Positions 15,827-23,646 of a stretch of DNA of 64,000 nt are shown piece after piece. The translations under genes were made by a program, and so were the position numbers. The DNA comes from Leucobacter aridicollis. GTDB lineage: Bacteria > Actinomycetota > Actinomycetes > Actinomycetales > Microbacteriaceae. The stretch is taken from positions 1,302,001 to 1,366,000 of the forward strand of contig NZ_CP075339.1 in NCBI RefSeq assembly GCF_024399335.1, written 5' to 3'. Within the stretch, counting starts at the first letter, position 1. The number at the start of each line of letters is the position of its first letter. The notes below the pieces were generated by a model. That model made no database searches and had not been told where the DNA came from. It saw only the letters and a program-made list of their open reading frames with translations.

Positions 15827-17587
15827 ATGAACACACTCGCAGGCGGACTGCATGAACAATCACGCGTCGACGATTTTGTATCGAGAGGATGGTGGACAAG
15901 CGAAACGATTGACGGACTCTTCTGGCGGCAGGTCGAAGAACGCTCGGCGGAACTCGCCGTTGTCGACCCGCTCAATCGGGTGTCCCTCGACGGTGAGGCG
16001 CCGCGTCGGCTCACCTGGGGCGAGGTCGGTGCCGAGGTTGCCTGGCTCGCGGCGCGGTTTCTCGAACATGGAGTGCAGTCGGGTGATGTGATCGGCATGC
16101 AGCTTCCGAACAGTATCGAACAGCTTGAGGTCTATCTCGCCGCGTGGACCATCGGCGCAATCGTCTCGCCCCTCGCGATGCAGTACCGGGAATTTGAGAT
16201 CACTAACGCCGCCAACGACGCGGCGTTTGATGCATACGTGTGTGGGGACAGTTTTGGGGACCGGCGTATGGCCGAGGAGATCTCTCAACTGCGTGAAGGC
16301 GTACCGTCTCTACGTGTTGTGTTCAGTATCGGTCGCGCTGAAGTTCCGGCGATCCCCGGAGTCATACGTCTCGCTCCGCAGCCGGCGGATGCGGACGAAG
16401 CGGTAGCAATCGAGGGTTTCCGAGCATCGCGCCCGAACGATCCGAATGAGTGCGTGACGATCTGTTGGACCTCGGGTACCGAAGGGCAGCCCAAGGGGGT
16501 GATGCGTGCGCACTACGACTGGTTGAGCTTTAGCTGGGCCGTGATCGACGCCCTGAAAGCGGCTGGCTCCCGCGATCAGGGAGGTGCCGGCGAGCTGCAG
16601 GAGCTCGGTGCTGACGACGTGCTCTTGAACCCGTTTCCGCTGATCAATATGGCGGGGGTCTGTGGATTCCTGTTGCCGTGGCTGAGGACCGGCTGCGTGC
16701 TCGTGCAGCACCACCCTTTTGACGGGCCCACGTTCTTCGCGCAGGTCGCCACTGAGCGAGTGACCTGCACGATTCTGCCACCTGCGTTGCTCTGGATGCT
16801 GCTGAACAACGATGAGCTCCTCGCCAAAGTTGATCTATCGAGCCTCACCCGCATCGGGTCAGGGTCTGCGCCACTGCAGCCGGCGATGGTGCGTGGGTGG
16901 CAGGAACGGTTTGGATTGCGAGTTATCAACTTCTTCGGCTCGAACGAGGGAGTGTCGTTGCTGTCGAGTGGTGAGGATTTTCCCGACCCCGACGAGCGGG
17001 CGAACTACTTCCCGAGGTACGGTGCCGAGGGCACAACGTGGGCGTCGCGCGTGTCAACGTGGGTGCACCACAAGCTTGTCGACCTCGAGACCGGGCAAGT
17101 AATCACTGAGAGCGGGCGCCCAGGTGAGCTGCACATCAGCGGCCCGCAGCTCTTCGGGCGCTATGTGAAGGCTGACAGCCTCGCGAACCCCTTTGATGAG
17201 GAGGGGTACCTGAAGACCGGCGATGTCTTTGAAATTGCGGGCGAGCGAAACCAGTTTCTGCGATACGTGGATCGAGCGAAAGACCTCATTATTCGCGGCG
17301 GCATGAACATCGCTCCGGCTTCCCTTGAACAGCTGATCACCGAGCATCCGGCAGTTCTTGAGGTTGCTGTCGTCGGTGACCCCGACGAGATGCTTGGTGA
17401 GCGCGTGGCTGCGATTGTCGTGCTCCGACCGGGAGCCGAGCTCTCACTCGACGAACTGGTCGAGTTTCTTCGTGCGCGCAAGATTGCGTCGTTCAAGCTC
17501 CCCGAGCGACTTGCGGTAATCGATGCGCTCCCGCGCAACCCAGTAGGAAAGGTGTTGAAGCGAGAGCTTCGACTTGCGGCCGTATAG
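15827..17587 (+). CDS. AMP-dependent acyl-CoA synthetase/ligase (ANL superfamily)
   Basis: A 586-residue adenylate-forming enzyme that would activate a carboxylic acid to its CoA thioester. Motifs in order: ITICWTSGTEGQPKG-type P-loop (seen as CWTSGTEGQPKGVMRAH, about residues 210-225), GSGSAPLQPAMV, INFFGSNEG, then YLKTGDVFE (A8 Asp), YVDRAKDLIIRGGMNIAP hinge and NPVGKVLKRELR carrying the catalytic Lys. AAGGAGG six bases before ATG 15827. It is followed 27 bases later by the thiolase. Length and text fit fatty-acid or cyclohexane/aromatic acid ligases; the actual acid is unknown. Confidence 0.9.
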   Translation: MNTLAGGLHEQSRVDDFVSRGWWTSETIDGLFWRQVEERSAELAVVDPLNRVSLDGEAPRRLTWGEVGAEVAWLAARFLEHGVQSGDVIGMQLPNSIEQLEVYLAAWTIGAIVSPLAMQYREFEITNAANDAAFDAYVCGDSFGDRRMAEEISQLREGVPSLRVVFSIGRAEVPAIPGVIRLAPQPADADEAVAIEGFRASRPNDPNECVTICWTSGTEGQPKGVMRAHYDWLSFSWAVIDALKAAGSRDQGGAGELQELGADDVLLNPFPLINMAGVCGFLLPWLRTGCVLVQHHPFDGPTFFAQVATERVTCTILPPALLWMLLNNDELLAKVDLSSLTRIGSGSAPLQPAMVRGWQERFGLRVINFFGSNEGVSLLSSGEDFPDPDERANYFPRYGAEGTTWASRVSTWVHHKLVDLETGQVITESGRPGELHISGPQLFGRYVKADSLANPFDEEGYLKTGDVFEIAGERNQFLRYVDRAKDLIIRGGMNIAPASLEQLITEHPAVLEVAVVGDPDEMLGERVAAIVVLRPGAELSLDELVEFLRARKIASFKLPERLAVIDALPRNPVGKVLKRELRLAAV

Positions 17588-17614
17588 CGGAGGCGTGAGC
17601 GATAGGAGGTGACT

Positions 17615-18808
17615 GTGGTTCGGGATGCTCTGATCTTCGACGCGGTGCGAACCCCGCGTGGACGTGTGCGTCGCGAGGGTGGAACGCTCTCGGACGTTCC
17701 TTCCTATGAGCTGCTTGCCGGCCTGCTCACAGAGCTGTCGCGCCGAGGGCTACCCGCCGAGCTTGTCGACGACGTCATTGTCGGTGTCAGCACCCCCGTG
17801 GGGGAACAGGGGGCTGACCTTGCGCGTGTCGCAATCTCAGCGGCTGACTGGCCTGACTCAGTCAGTGGCGGGGTGGTGTCTCGAATGTGCTGTTCGGGCC
17901 TTGACGCGATTGCGTCTGGCGCTGCGCAGGTGTTGAGCGGAGGCGGTGAGCTTGTTGTGGCTGGCGGAGCCGAATCGATGTCGCGAACGCCGATGTTTGC
18001 CGACAACCCGGCGTTTGCGCTCGACGAGAATCTCGCAGACGCGACCGGATTTGTGACGATTGGTGTGGCCGCCGATTTTATGGCCGCGCGATTCGGTATT
18101 TCACGCGCTGAACTCGACGATTGGGCCGTCCGCTCGCACGCGCTGTCGCTCACCGCGAGCGTCCCAGCATCGGTTGTCGCCGTCGAGCGCGATGGCGAGA
18201 CCTTGCTTGGGCGCGACGAAGGTGCGCGACCCGGACTGAGCGCGGCGGCACTAGCTGAGCTTCCCGCGCTCTGTGAATCAGACCCGACCTGGGAACGCGC
18301 CCTCTCGCGGTTCGCGTTTGAAGGTCTCGAAAGCGCACCCGCCGGTCGCCACACGGTTGCGACGGCGCCGCAGCTCGCTGACGCGGCCTCTGCAGTGCTG
18401 CTCGGAACCGCTGCGGGGGGCCATGCCGCAGGGTTGAAACCGCGGGGGCGGATCGTCTCTTGGGCGCATGCTGCGGTGCGTTCGCCGGGCCTGTGGGCCG
18501 GTGAACACGCAGCCAGGAAAGCTCTCGCCCGCGCAGAACTGGGCGTCGGTGACATTGCAGTGGCCGAACTCAACGAGTCGTTCGCAGTTACTCCAGTGTT
18601 GCTGGGGCGTCAGCTCGGCATAGCCCCCGACCTCGTCAACGCGTATGGTGGGGCGCTAGCGCTTGGTCACCCCCTTGGGGCGAGCGGTGGGATCCTGCTC
18701 GCGACGGCGATTGAGCGGCTCGGAGCGGTCGGGGGTGGCTACGGACTCCTCGTGATCCCAGCCGCGCTTGGTCTCGCGACCGCGGTTGTCGTGGAGGCGT
18801 TCGGGTAG
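17615..18808 (+). CDS. Thiolase-family protein lacking the C-terminal catalytic cysteine
   Basis: A 397-residue thiolase-fold protein. The nucleophile loop VVSRMCCSGLDAIASG keeps the acylated Cys (residue 92), the NESFAVTPVL motif is present, and the histidine loop NAYGGALALGHPLGASGG carries His352. The C-terminal motif, normally CxGGGxG with the second catalytic Cys, reads YGLLVIPAALGLATAVVVE, with no cysteine. Thiolytic cleavage or Claisen condensation through the classical two-cysteine mechanism is therefore doubtful. AGGAGG lies five bases before GTG 17615, which I prefer to the overlapping GTG at 17609. It follows the ligase in one operon. Confidence 0.85.
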   Translation: MVRDALIFDAVRTPRGRVRREGGTLSDVPSYELLAGLLTELSRRGLPAELVDDVIVGVSTPVGEQGADLARVAISAADWPDSVSGGVVSRMCCSGLDAIASGAAQVLSGGGELVVAGGAESMSRTPMFADNPAFALDENLADATGFVTIGVAADFMAARFGISRAELDDWAVRSHALSLTASVPASVVAVERDGETLLGRDEGARPGLSAAALAELPALCESDPTWERALSRFAFEGLESAPAGRHTVATAPQLADAASAVLLGTAAGGHAAGLKPRGRIVSWAHAAVRSPGLWAGEHAARKALARAELGVGDIAVAELNESFAVTPVLLGRQLGIAPDLVNAYGGALALGHPLGASGGILLATAIERLGAVGGGYGLLVIPAALGLATAVVVEAFG

Positions 18809-18858
18809 CGCACGGAGTGGGGCGGCACATTGAGGCATATGTATGCAGTAGTCGAAAG

Positions 18859-18881
18859 CTCTGTTAATTGAAGTTATTGAG
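18859..18881 (+). promoter_or_regulatory. Shared operator copy 2, upstream of the SCP2-type thiolase
   Basis: The element begins CTCTGTTAATTGAAGTTATT. It lies 24-46 bases before ATG 18905, between the two thiolase genes, so the second half of the cluster probably has its own promoter here. Confidence 0.6.
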
Positions 18882-18904
18882 TCCTGATTTGAAAGGAGCG
18901 TCGA

Positions 18905-20134
18905 ATGCCAGGGAACAACGTGTGGGTACTTGGCGGGTACCAGAGCGACTTTGCCCGAAACCTGAGTCGCGAGGGTCGCGGCCTTGCCGAGCTCACCGCG
19001 GAGGTGATCGACGGAGCGCTCGAAGGCGCCAAAGTTGACGCTGAAGAAGTCGGCGTAGTGCACGTCGGCAACGCGTTCGGGGAGCTTTTCGCCGACCAAG
19101 CGCAGCTCGGCGCAATGCCAGCGACAGTGCGAGAGTCACTCTGGGGTGTGCCGGCATCGCGCCACGAGGCTGCGTGTGCCTCGGGAAGCGTCGCCGCGCT
19201 CGCCGCGATTGCTGACCTTCGTGCGGGAAACTATGACGTCGCCCTCGTTGTGGGGGTGGAAGTCGAGAAAACAGTCTTAGGTGCGCAAGGCGCCGCGTTC
19301 ATGGGAACCGCGGCATGGACGGGGCATGAGGGCGAAAAAGCCACATTCATGTGGCCATTTATGTTCGCGGCTGTGGCTGACGAATACGATCGGAGGTTCG
19401 GGCTCGACGACGCACACCTGCGCGCCCTCTCGCAGCTCAACCTTGGCAATGCAAAACGCAACCCACTTGCGCAAACACGCGGCTGGGACGTGCCAGACCT
19501 TCTAGCTCACGGTACCGACGACGAGCTCAATCCACCAGTCGAAGGGCGTCTGCGGCGCTACGACTGCAGTCAGATGACAGACGGCGGAGCCGGAGTCGTG
19601 CTCGTGAGCGACGCCTACTTGCGCGATCACCCAAGGGCGCGGCCCCTCGCGCGGATCGCCGGCTGGGGCCACCGCACGGCTGGGCTCGGACTGAAGCAAA
19701 AGTTCGAGAAGAGCGCGGGGGAGCACTATGTGTTTCCGCATCTCAAACGCGCCGTTGACGAGGCGTTTGGCCGGGCCGGTGTCGACCTCACGATGTTGCA
19801 CGGCCTCGAAACCCATGACTGTTTTTCAGCAAGCGAATACGTCGCAATTGATCACATTGGACTCACCGCCCCCGGTGAGTCCTGGCGCGCGATTGAGGAT
19901 GGCTCGATTGAGCTCGGCGGGCGGTTTCCAATCAACCCAAGCGGCGGTCTCATCGGCGGGGGACATCCCGTTGGAGCAACGGGAATTCGGATGCTATTCG
20001 ATGCCGGAAAACAAGTGGCAGGTGCCGCTGGCGAGACGCAAGTAGAGGGAGCCGAGCGCTTCGCGACTCTGAATTTTGGCGGCTCAACATCGACAACCGT
20101 TTCGTTCGTTGTCGAAGCTGCTCCCGGCCGCTAG
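18905..20134 (+). CDS. SCP2/nonspecific lipid-transfer-type thiolase
   Basis: A 409-residue protein of the SCP2-thiolase subfamily. Nucleophile Cys91 sits in RHEAACASGSVAALA; LETHDCFSASEY carries the subfamily HDCF motif, and NPSGGLIGGGHPVGATG the histidine loop. The subfamily includes enzymes that cleave branched or steroid side chains and aldol-type relatives that need a DUF35 partner; no DUF35 gene is visible here. AAAGGAG lies six bases before the ATG. It is followed after 42 bases by the dioxygenase gene, probably in the same transcript. Confidence 0.88.
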   Translation: MPGNNVWVLGGYQSDFARNLSREGRGLAELTAEVIDGALEGAKVDAEEVGVVHVGNAFGELFADQAQLGAMPATVRESLWGVPASRHEAACASGSVAALAAIADLRAGNYDVALVVGVEVEKTVLGAQGAAFMGTAAWTGHEGEKATFMWPFMFAAVADEYDRRFGLDDAHLRALSQLNLGNAKRNPLAQTRGWDVPDLLAHGTDDELNPPVEGRLRRYDCSQMTDGGAGVVLVSDAYLRDHPRARPLARIAGWGHRTAGLGLKQKFEKSAGEHYVFPHLKRAVDEAFGRAGVDLTMLHGLETHDCFSASEYVAIDHIGLTAPGESWRAIEDGSIELGGRFPINPSGGLIGGGHPVGATGIRMLFDAGKQVAGAAGETQVEGAERFATLNFGGSTSTTVSFVVEAAPGR

Positions 20135-20176
20135 ATCAACTGCTTGTACACCCCAGGTCAAGAAAGAGGAAACACC

Positions 20177-21694
20177 ATGGACGTTGAAATTGTTGGACGA
20201 CTGCTCTCGACGCTTCCGGAGGAGGATGACCACCCCTACCGAACCGGCCCGTGGCGGCCGCAAACAACCGAGTGGAAAACAGACGACTTGGAGGTCGTCT
20301 CAGGTGAGATTCCACACGACCTCGACGGGGTGTACCTGCGCAACACTGAGAACCCTGTCCACCCGTCGCTGAAGAACTATCACCCGTTCGATGGTGACGG
20401 CATGATCCACGTTGTCGGGTTTAGAGACGGCACGGCGTTCTATCGCAACCGTATGATCCGTACCGACGGCTACCTCGCAGAGCAGGAGGCGGGACAGGCG
20501 CTCTGGGCTGGGATCGCCGAGAACCCGAAGCTCGCGTTGCGTGAGGACGGCTGGGGTGCCCGCGGCAGGATGAAGGACGCGTCGAGTACTGACGTCGTGG
20601 TCCATCGTGGGATGGCGCTCACAAGCTTCTACCAGTGCGGTGACATGTACAGGCTCGACCCGTTCTCGGCGGAAACCCGCGGCAAAGAAGACTTCAACGG
20701 CGCCTTCCCGTTCAAGTGGGGAGTCTCCGCGCACCCCAAGGTCGATGACAGGACAGGGGAGATGCTGTTCTTCAACTACAGCAAGGAAGCGCCCTACATG
20801 CACTACGGCGTGGTGGATCAGCAGAATGACCTCGTGCACTACGTTGACGTGCCGCTGCCGGGAGCGAGGCTGCCGCACGACATGGCGTTTACCGAGAACT
20901 ACGCGATCCTGAACGATTTTCCGCTGTTCTGGGACGAGGAGGCGCTCAAGCACGGTCACCATGCGGCCCGGTTTCACCGGGACATGCCGAGCCGATTTGG
21001 CGTCATCCCGCGGCGCGGACAAACGAGCGACATCCGGTGGTTTGAGGCCGAGGCAACCTACGTGCTGCACTTTGTCAATGCCTACGAAGAAGGCGATGAG
21101 ATTGTCATTGACGGGTTCTTTCAGGGGGACCCAGAACCGAAGGACACGGGTCAGGGGAGCAAGTGGGAACGCGCATTTAGGTTCCTCGCCCTTGATCGGA
21201 TGCAGGCGCGGCTCCACCGTTGGCGACTCAACCTCGTCACTGGCAAGGTGCGTGAGCAGCAGCTGAGTGACACGATCACTGAGTTTGGCATGATGAACGG
21301 AGACTTCCAGACCGATGACTATCGTTACGCCTATGCGGCGACAGGGAAGCCAGGGTGGTTTCTGTTCGACGGTCTCGTGCGGCACGACCTCAAGACCGGC
21401 AGCGAGGAGAGATACAGCTTTGGAGATGGTGTCTTTGGGAGCGAGACTGCTGTCGCTCCGAAGGTGGGTGGCACAGCCGAAGATGACGCATATCTTGTCA
21501 CGATTATCAGTGACATGGCTGCGGACGCCTCGTACTGCGTCGTGTTCGATGCTGCTCGCGTGAGCGATGGGCCGGTGTGCAAGCTCAAATTGCCCGAGCG
21601 AGTCTCGAGCGGCACCCACTCGACCTGGGCTGCCGGTGCGGAACTGCGCCGCTGGCGAGAGGACGATAACGCTGCGTCTGCGGTCGGTCTGTAG
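20177..21694 (+). CDS. Carotenoid-cleavage-dioxygenase-family oxygenase (lignostilbene dioxygenase-like)
   Basis: A 505-residue seven-bladed propeller oxygenase. The four iron-binding histidines are identifiable: His186 (VSAHPK), His234 (RLPHDMAF), His298 (YVLHFVNAY) and His481 (SSGTHSTW). The N-terminal GVYLRNTENP and HPFDGDGMIH are strong family signatures. Members split a carbon-carbon double bond with O2, giving two carbonyl products. Bacterial members act on apocarotenoids, stilbenes or 4-vinyl/propenyl phenols; context with an acyl-CoA ligase and thiolases suggests a phenylpropanoid- or terpenoid-like substrate, which is inference. ATG 20177 follows AAGAGGA and removes an implausible upstream extension. 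Confidence 0.9.
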   Translation: MDVEIVGRLLSTLPEEDDHPYRTGPWRPQTTEWKTDDLEVVSGEIPHDLDGVYLRNTENPVHPSLKNYHPFDGDGMIHVVGFRDGTAFYRNRMIRTDGYLAEQEAGQALWAGIAENPKLALREDGWGARGRMKDASSTDVVVHRGMALTSFYQCGDMYRLDPFSAETRGKEDFNGAFPFKWGVSAHPKVDDRTGEMLFFNYSKEAPYMHYGVVDQQNDLVHYVDVPLPGARLPHDMAFTENYAILNDFPLFWDEEALKHGHHAARFHRDMPSRFGVIPRRGQTSDIRWFEAEATYVLHFVNAYEEGDEIVIDGFFQGDPEPKDTGQGSKWERAFRFLALDRMQARLHRWRLNLVTGKVREQQLSDTITEFGMMNGDFQTDDYRYAYAATGKPGWFLFDGLVRHDLKTGSEERYSFGDGVFGSETAVAPKVGGTAEDDAYLVTIISDMAADASYCVVFDAARVSDGPVCKLKLPERVSSGTHSTWAAGAELRRWREDDNAASAVGL

Positions 21695-21736
21695 CCTTCG
21701 GTCTACCTGCCATCGCACGGAAGGGCGCTGCGGGGT

Positions 21737-21768
21737 GAAGGGGGCCTTCTCGTGGGCCGGCCCCCTTC
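21737..21768. terminator. Terminator hairpin between dioxygenase and flavoprotein genes
   Basis: GAAGGGGGCC (21737-21746) pairs perfectly with GGCCCCCTTC (21759-21768) around 12 bases. It lies between convergent stops at 21694 and 21772. Confidence 0.6.
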
Positions 21769-21771
21769 CGG

Positions 21772-22758
21772 CTACCGCGACTGTGCGCCTGCGGTTCTCG
21801 CGAACAGGCGTTCGGACGCGGCTCGGTACTCGGCGCTCAGCGTTTCGACAACAGCGGCAGTGGGTGTGACAGCGTCAATGATCTCAATGCCCTGACCCGC
21901 TGCCCAGATGTCACGCCACCTCCCCTGGACGTTGCCTGCCGCGTTGTAGTTTGGTGCGTGACCAGCTGGGTGAGCGTTGGAAATGTCGATTCCGTTGGCT
22001 TCAAGGCTCGGCCGCAACCACGAGGCGTTCGCACCAGTGATGGCTGCCGTCACGACGAGATCGTCGGCCCCGTGCTCGACGACCATCTCCTTGTATGCGC
22101 GAGGTGCCATGCTCTCTTCGGTGGCGAGAAACCGCGTGCCAACATAGACAAGGTCCGCTCCGGCAGCGATCGCGCCGGCGACGCCCCAGCCGTCGCCGAT
22201 ACCTCCGCCAATGATCACTAGGCCGCTGAAGAATTCACGGACGCCCGAGACAAAAGCAAAAGGTGAGAGGTGGCCGGTGTGGCCGCCCGCCCCTGCGCTC
22301 ACACAGGCCAGTCCGTCGGCGCCGGCAGCGACTGCCTTGCGTGCGAGGGCGATGCTGACGACGTCAGCGACGACTATCCCGCCGTAGGCGTGGACCGCCG
22401 CGATGACTGGGGCGGGCGAGCCAAGGGCGGTAATCACGATCGGGGGCTTGTGCTTCGCGAGGATTTCGATGTCAGCTGAGAGGCGCTCGTTGCTGCTGTG
22501 GGTAATGAGGTTCAGCGCCCACGGGGCGGGGGACTCGCCCTGGGCCCGCGCCTCGTCAAGACGGGTGCGAATCTCCGTCAACCACTGGTCGAGTTGCCCT
22601 GGGGTTCTGCAGTTGGGGGCTGGGAACGCTCCGATCGCTCCCGCCCGGCAAGTCGCGACGACGAGGTCGGGGCCCGAGATGAGAAACATCGGAGCCGCGA
22701 TCACGGGTGTCACGAGCTTCTGCACGACGTCCCGGTGGAATGAGTCTCTGTTGAACAT
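21772..22758 (-). CDS. Nitronate monooxygenase / NMO-like FMN enzyme
   Basis: A 328-residue TIM-barrel flavoprotein. Family text includes VIAAPMFLISGPDLVVA at the N-terminus, ADVVSIALARKAVAAGADGL, the FMN loop SAGAGGHTGHLSPFAF with the catalytic-type His, IIGGGIGDGWGVAGAIAAGADLVYVGTRFLATEES. Such enzymes oxidise nitronates, or act as enoyl reductases in related branches. AAGGAGG lies just before ATG 22758, so I prefer it to the in-frame ATG at 22776. It lies downstream of the TetR gene on the same strand and carries operator copy 3, tying it to the island. Confidence 0.85.
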   Translation of the reverse strand: MFNRDSFHRDVVQKLVTPVIAAPMFLISGPDLVVATCRAGAIGAFPAPNCRTPGQLDQWLTEIRTRLDEARAQGESPAPWALNLITHSSNERLSADIEILAKHKPPIVITALGSPAPVIAAVHAYGGIVVADVVSIALARKAVAAGADGLACVSAGAGGHTGHLSPFAFVSGVREFFSGLVIIGGGIGDGWGVAGAIAAGADLVYVGTRFLATEESMAPRAYKEMVVEHGADDLVVTAAITGANASWLRPSLEANGIDISNAHPAGHAPNYNAAGNVQGRWRDIWAAGQGIEIIDAVTPTAAVVETLSAEYRAASERLFARTAGAQSR

Positions 22759-22771
22759 GCGCCTCCTTGCG

Positions 22772-22793
22772 CTCATTGCTTCAGTTCACAGAG
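22772..22793 (-). promoter_or_regulatory. Shared operator copy 3, upstream of the flavoprotein gene
   Basis: Read on the minus strand it begins CTCTGTGAACTGAAGCAATG, matching copies 1 and 2 at CTCTGT-N-AA-Y-TG-M-AG. It lies 14-35 bases before ATG 22758. Confidence 0.6.
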
Positions 22794-22856
22794 TAAGCCT
22801 ATCGCGTTGACGGCTCTGTCGACAGTGGTCACGAAGCGCTTGGGCGAGGCGGCTCG

Positions 22857-23537
22857 TCAGTGACGAGCGGGGCCCGGCTCGCCAGCCGCGACGAGCCCAG
22901 CAATGAGAGCCCTGAGGCCAAACTCGAAGGTCTCGACTGTCACAGTTGTTTGAAGCTCTGCGGCGTGCGCGCTCGCACTCTCTTCAGCGCTCGTGAGGTT
23001 TGGAGCAAGCTCGGGGTTGTTGACCGGGCGGAGGTTGTCGGCCGGCGCCAATGAGTCGAGCGCTGAGCCAATGACGAACGATTCGATCGCAACGATGGCG
23101 GGCACAATCCGCTTCTCGGGGTAGCTGTCGCGGCGCATTGCTGCGGCGATTCGCTCATAATCAATGATTGATTCTGGCTCATCGTCGACGGGCATAGTCG
23201 CAAGAGCGGCGATGATTCCCGGGTGCGCCCCGAAGGTGTCACGGTATGCCCGAGCCCAGTCTGCGATCGCGACGTGCCAGGGGCGCGATTCAAAGCCATG
23301 GTCGCCGACGCGGCGGGTGAGTTGACCGCGCATGCCAGCGATGAGCTCGTCCTTGCCCGCGAAGTAGTGGTGCAGGGCCGACGGGCGGACCTCGAGATTT
23401 CGGGCAAGTGCAGCGAGAGTGAAGTCGCCACCTTTCACGTCCGCGAGTTCAAAAGCGGCGGCGAGAATTCGCTCTCGCGAGAGGATCGCCTGGCGCGGTC
23501 GGCCCGCTGGCCTGTGGGCTTCTGGCGCCGTTGTCAT
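22857..23537 (-). CDS. TetR-family regulator, probable regulator of the catabolic island
   Basis: A 226-residue regulator. The N-terminal HTH is at about 18-65: SRERILAAAFELADVKGGDFTLAALARNLEVRPSALHHYFAGKDELIAGM. The C-terminal domain is of the TetR_C type with a helical ligand pocket and an Ala/Ser-rich insertion. It sits between the flavoprotein gene and the divergent amidohydrolase, in the middle of genes that share a palindrome-like element, so it is the best candidate for the protein that binds it; this is inference. ATG 23537 begins MTTAPEAHRPAGRPRQ; a longer frame upstream lacks signals. Confidence 0.88.
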   Translation of the reverse strand: MTTAPEAHRPAGRPRQAILSRERILAAAFELADVKGGDFTLAALARNLEVRPSALHHYFAGKDELIAGMRGQLTRRVGDHGFESRPWHVAIADWARAYRDTFGAHPGIIAALATMPVDDEPESIIDYERIAAAMRRDSYPEKRIVPAIVAIESFVIGSALDSLAPADNLRPVNNPELAPNLTSAEESASAHAAELQTTVTVETFEFGLRALIAGLVAAGEPGPARH

Positions 23538-23561
23538 TGCACATCCTTCTTCTGCGGGGTT

Positions 23562-23595
23562 GCAGACCTTATTGAATCTGCGTAAATTAAAGTTG
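23562..23595. promoter_or_regulatory. Divergent TetR/amidohydrolase regulatory region with a weak fourth operator
   Basis: GCAGA (23562-23566) and TCTGC (23577-23581) are inverted around ten bases, and AAATTAAAGTTG (23584-23595) matches the core AAYTNNAGTTR of the shared element. This lies between TetR (start 23537) and the amidohydrolase (start 23647). Confidence 0.4.
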
Positions 23596-23646
23596 CTCCG
23601 CGTCTCATTCGAGGATACGGGGTCACACGAACCGAGGGGGACCACC

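Noticed and set aside
18721..18808. Frameshift that removed the thiolase C-terminal cysteine motif.
   Set aside because: Neither other frame encodes CxGGGxG near the end, and the text aligns without gaps up to the last residues.
20300..21718. A 472-codon minus-strand open frame.
   Set aside because: It is the mirror of the dioxygenase gene, whose four iron-binding His motifs prove the plus frame.
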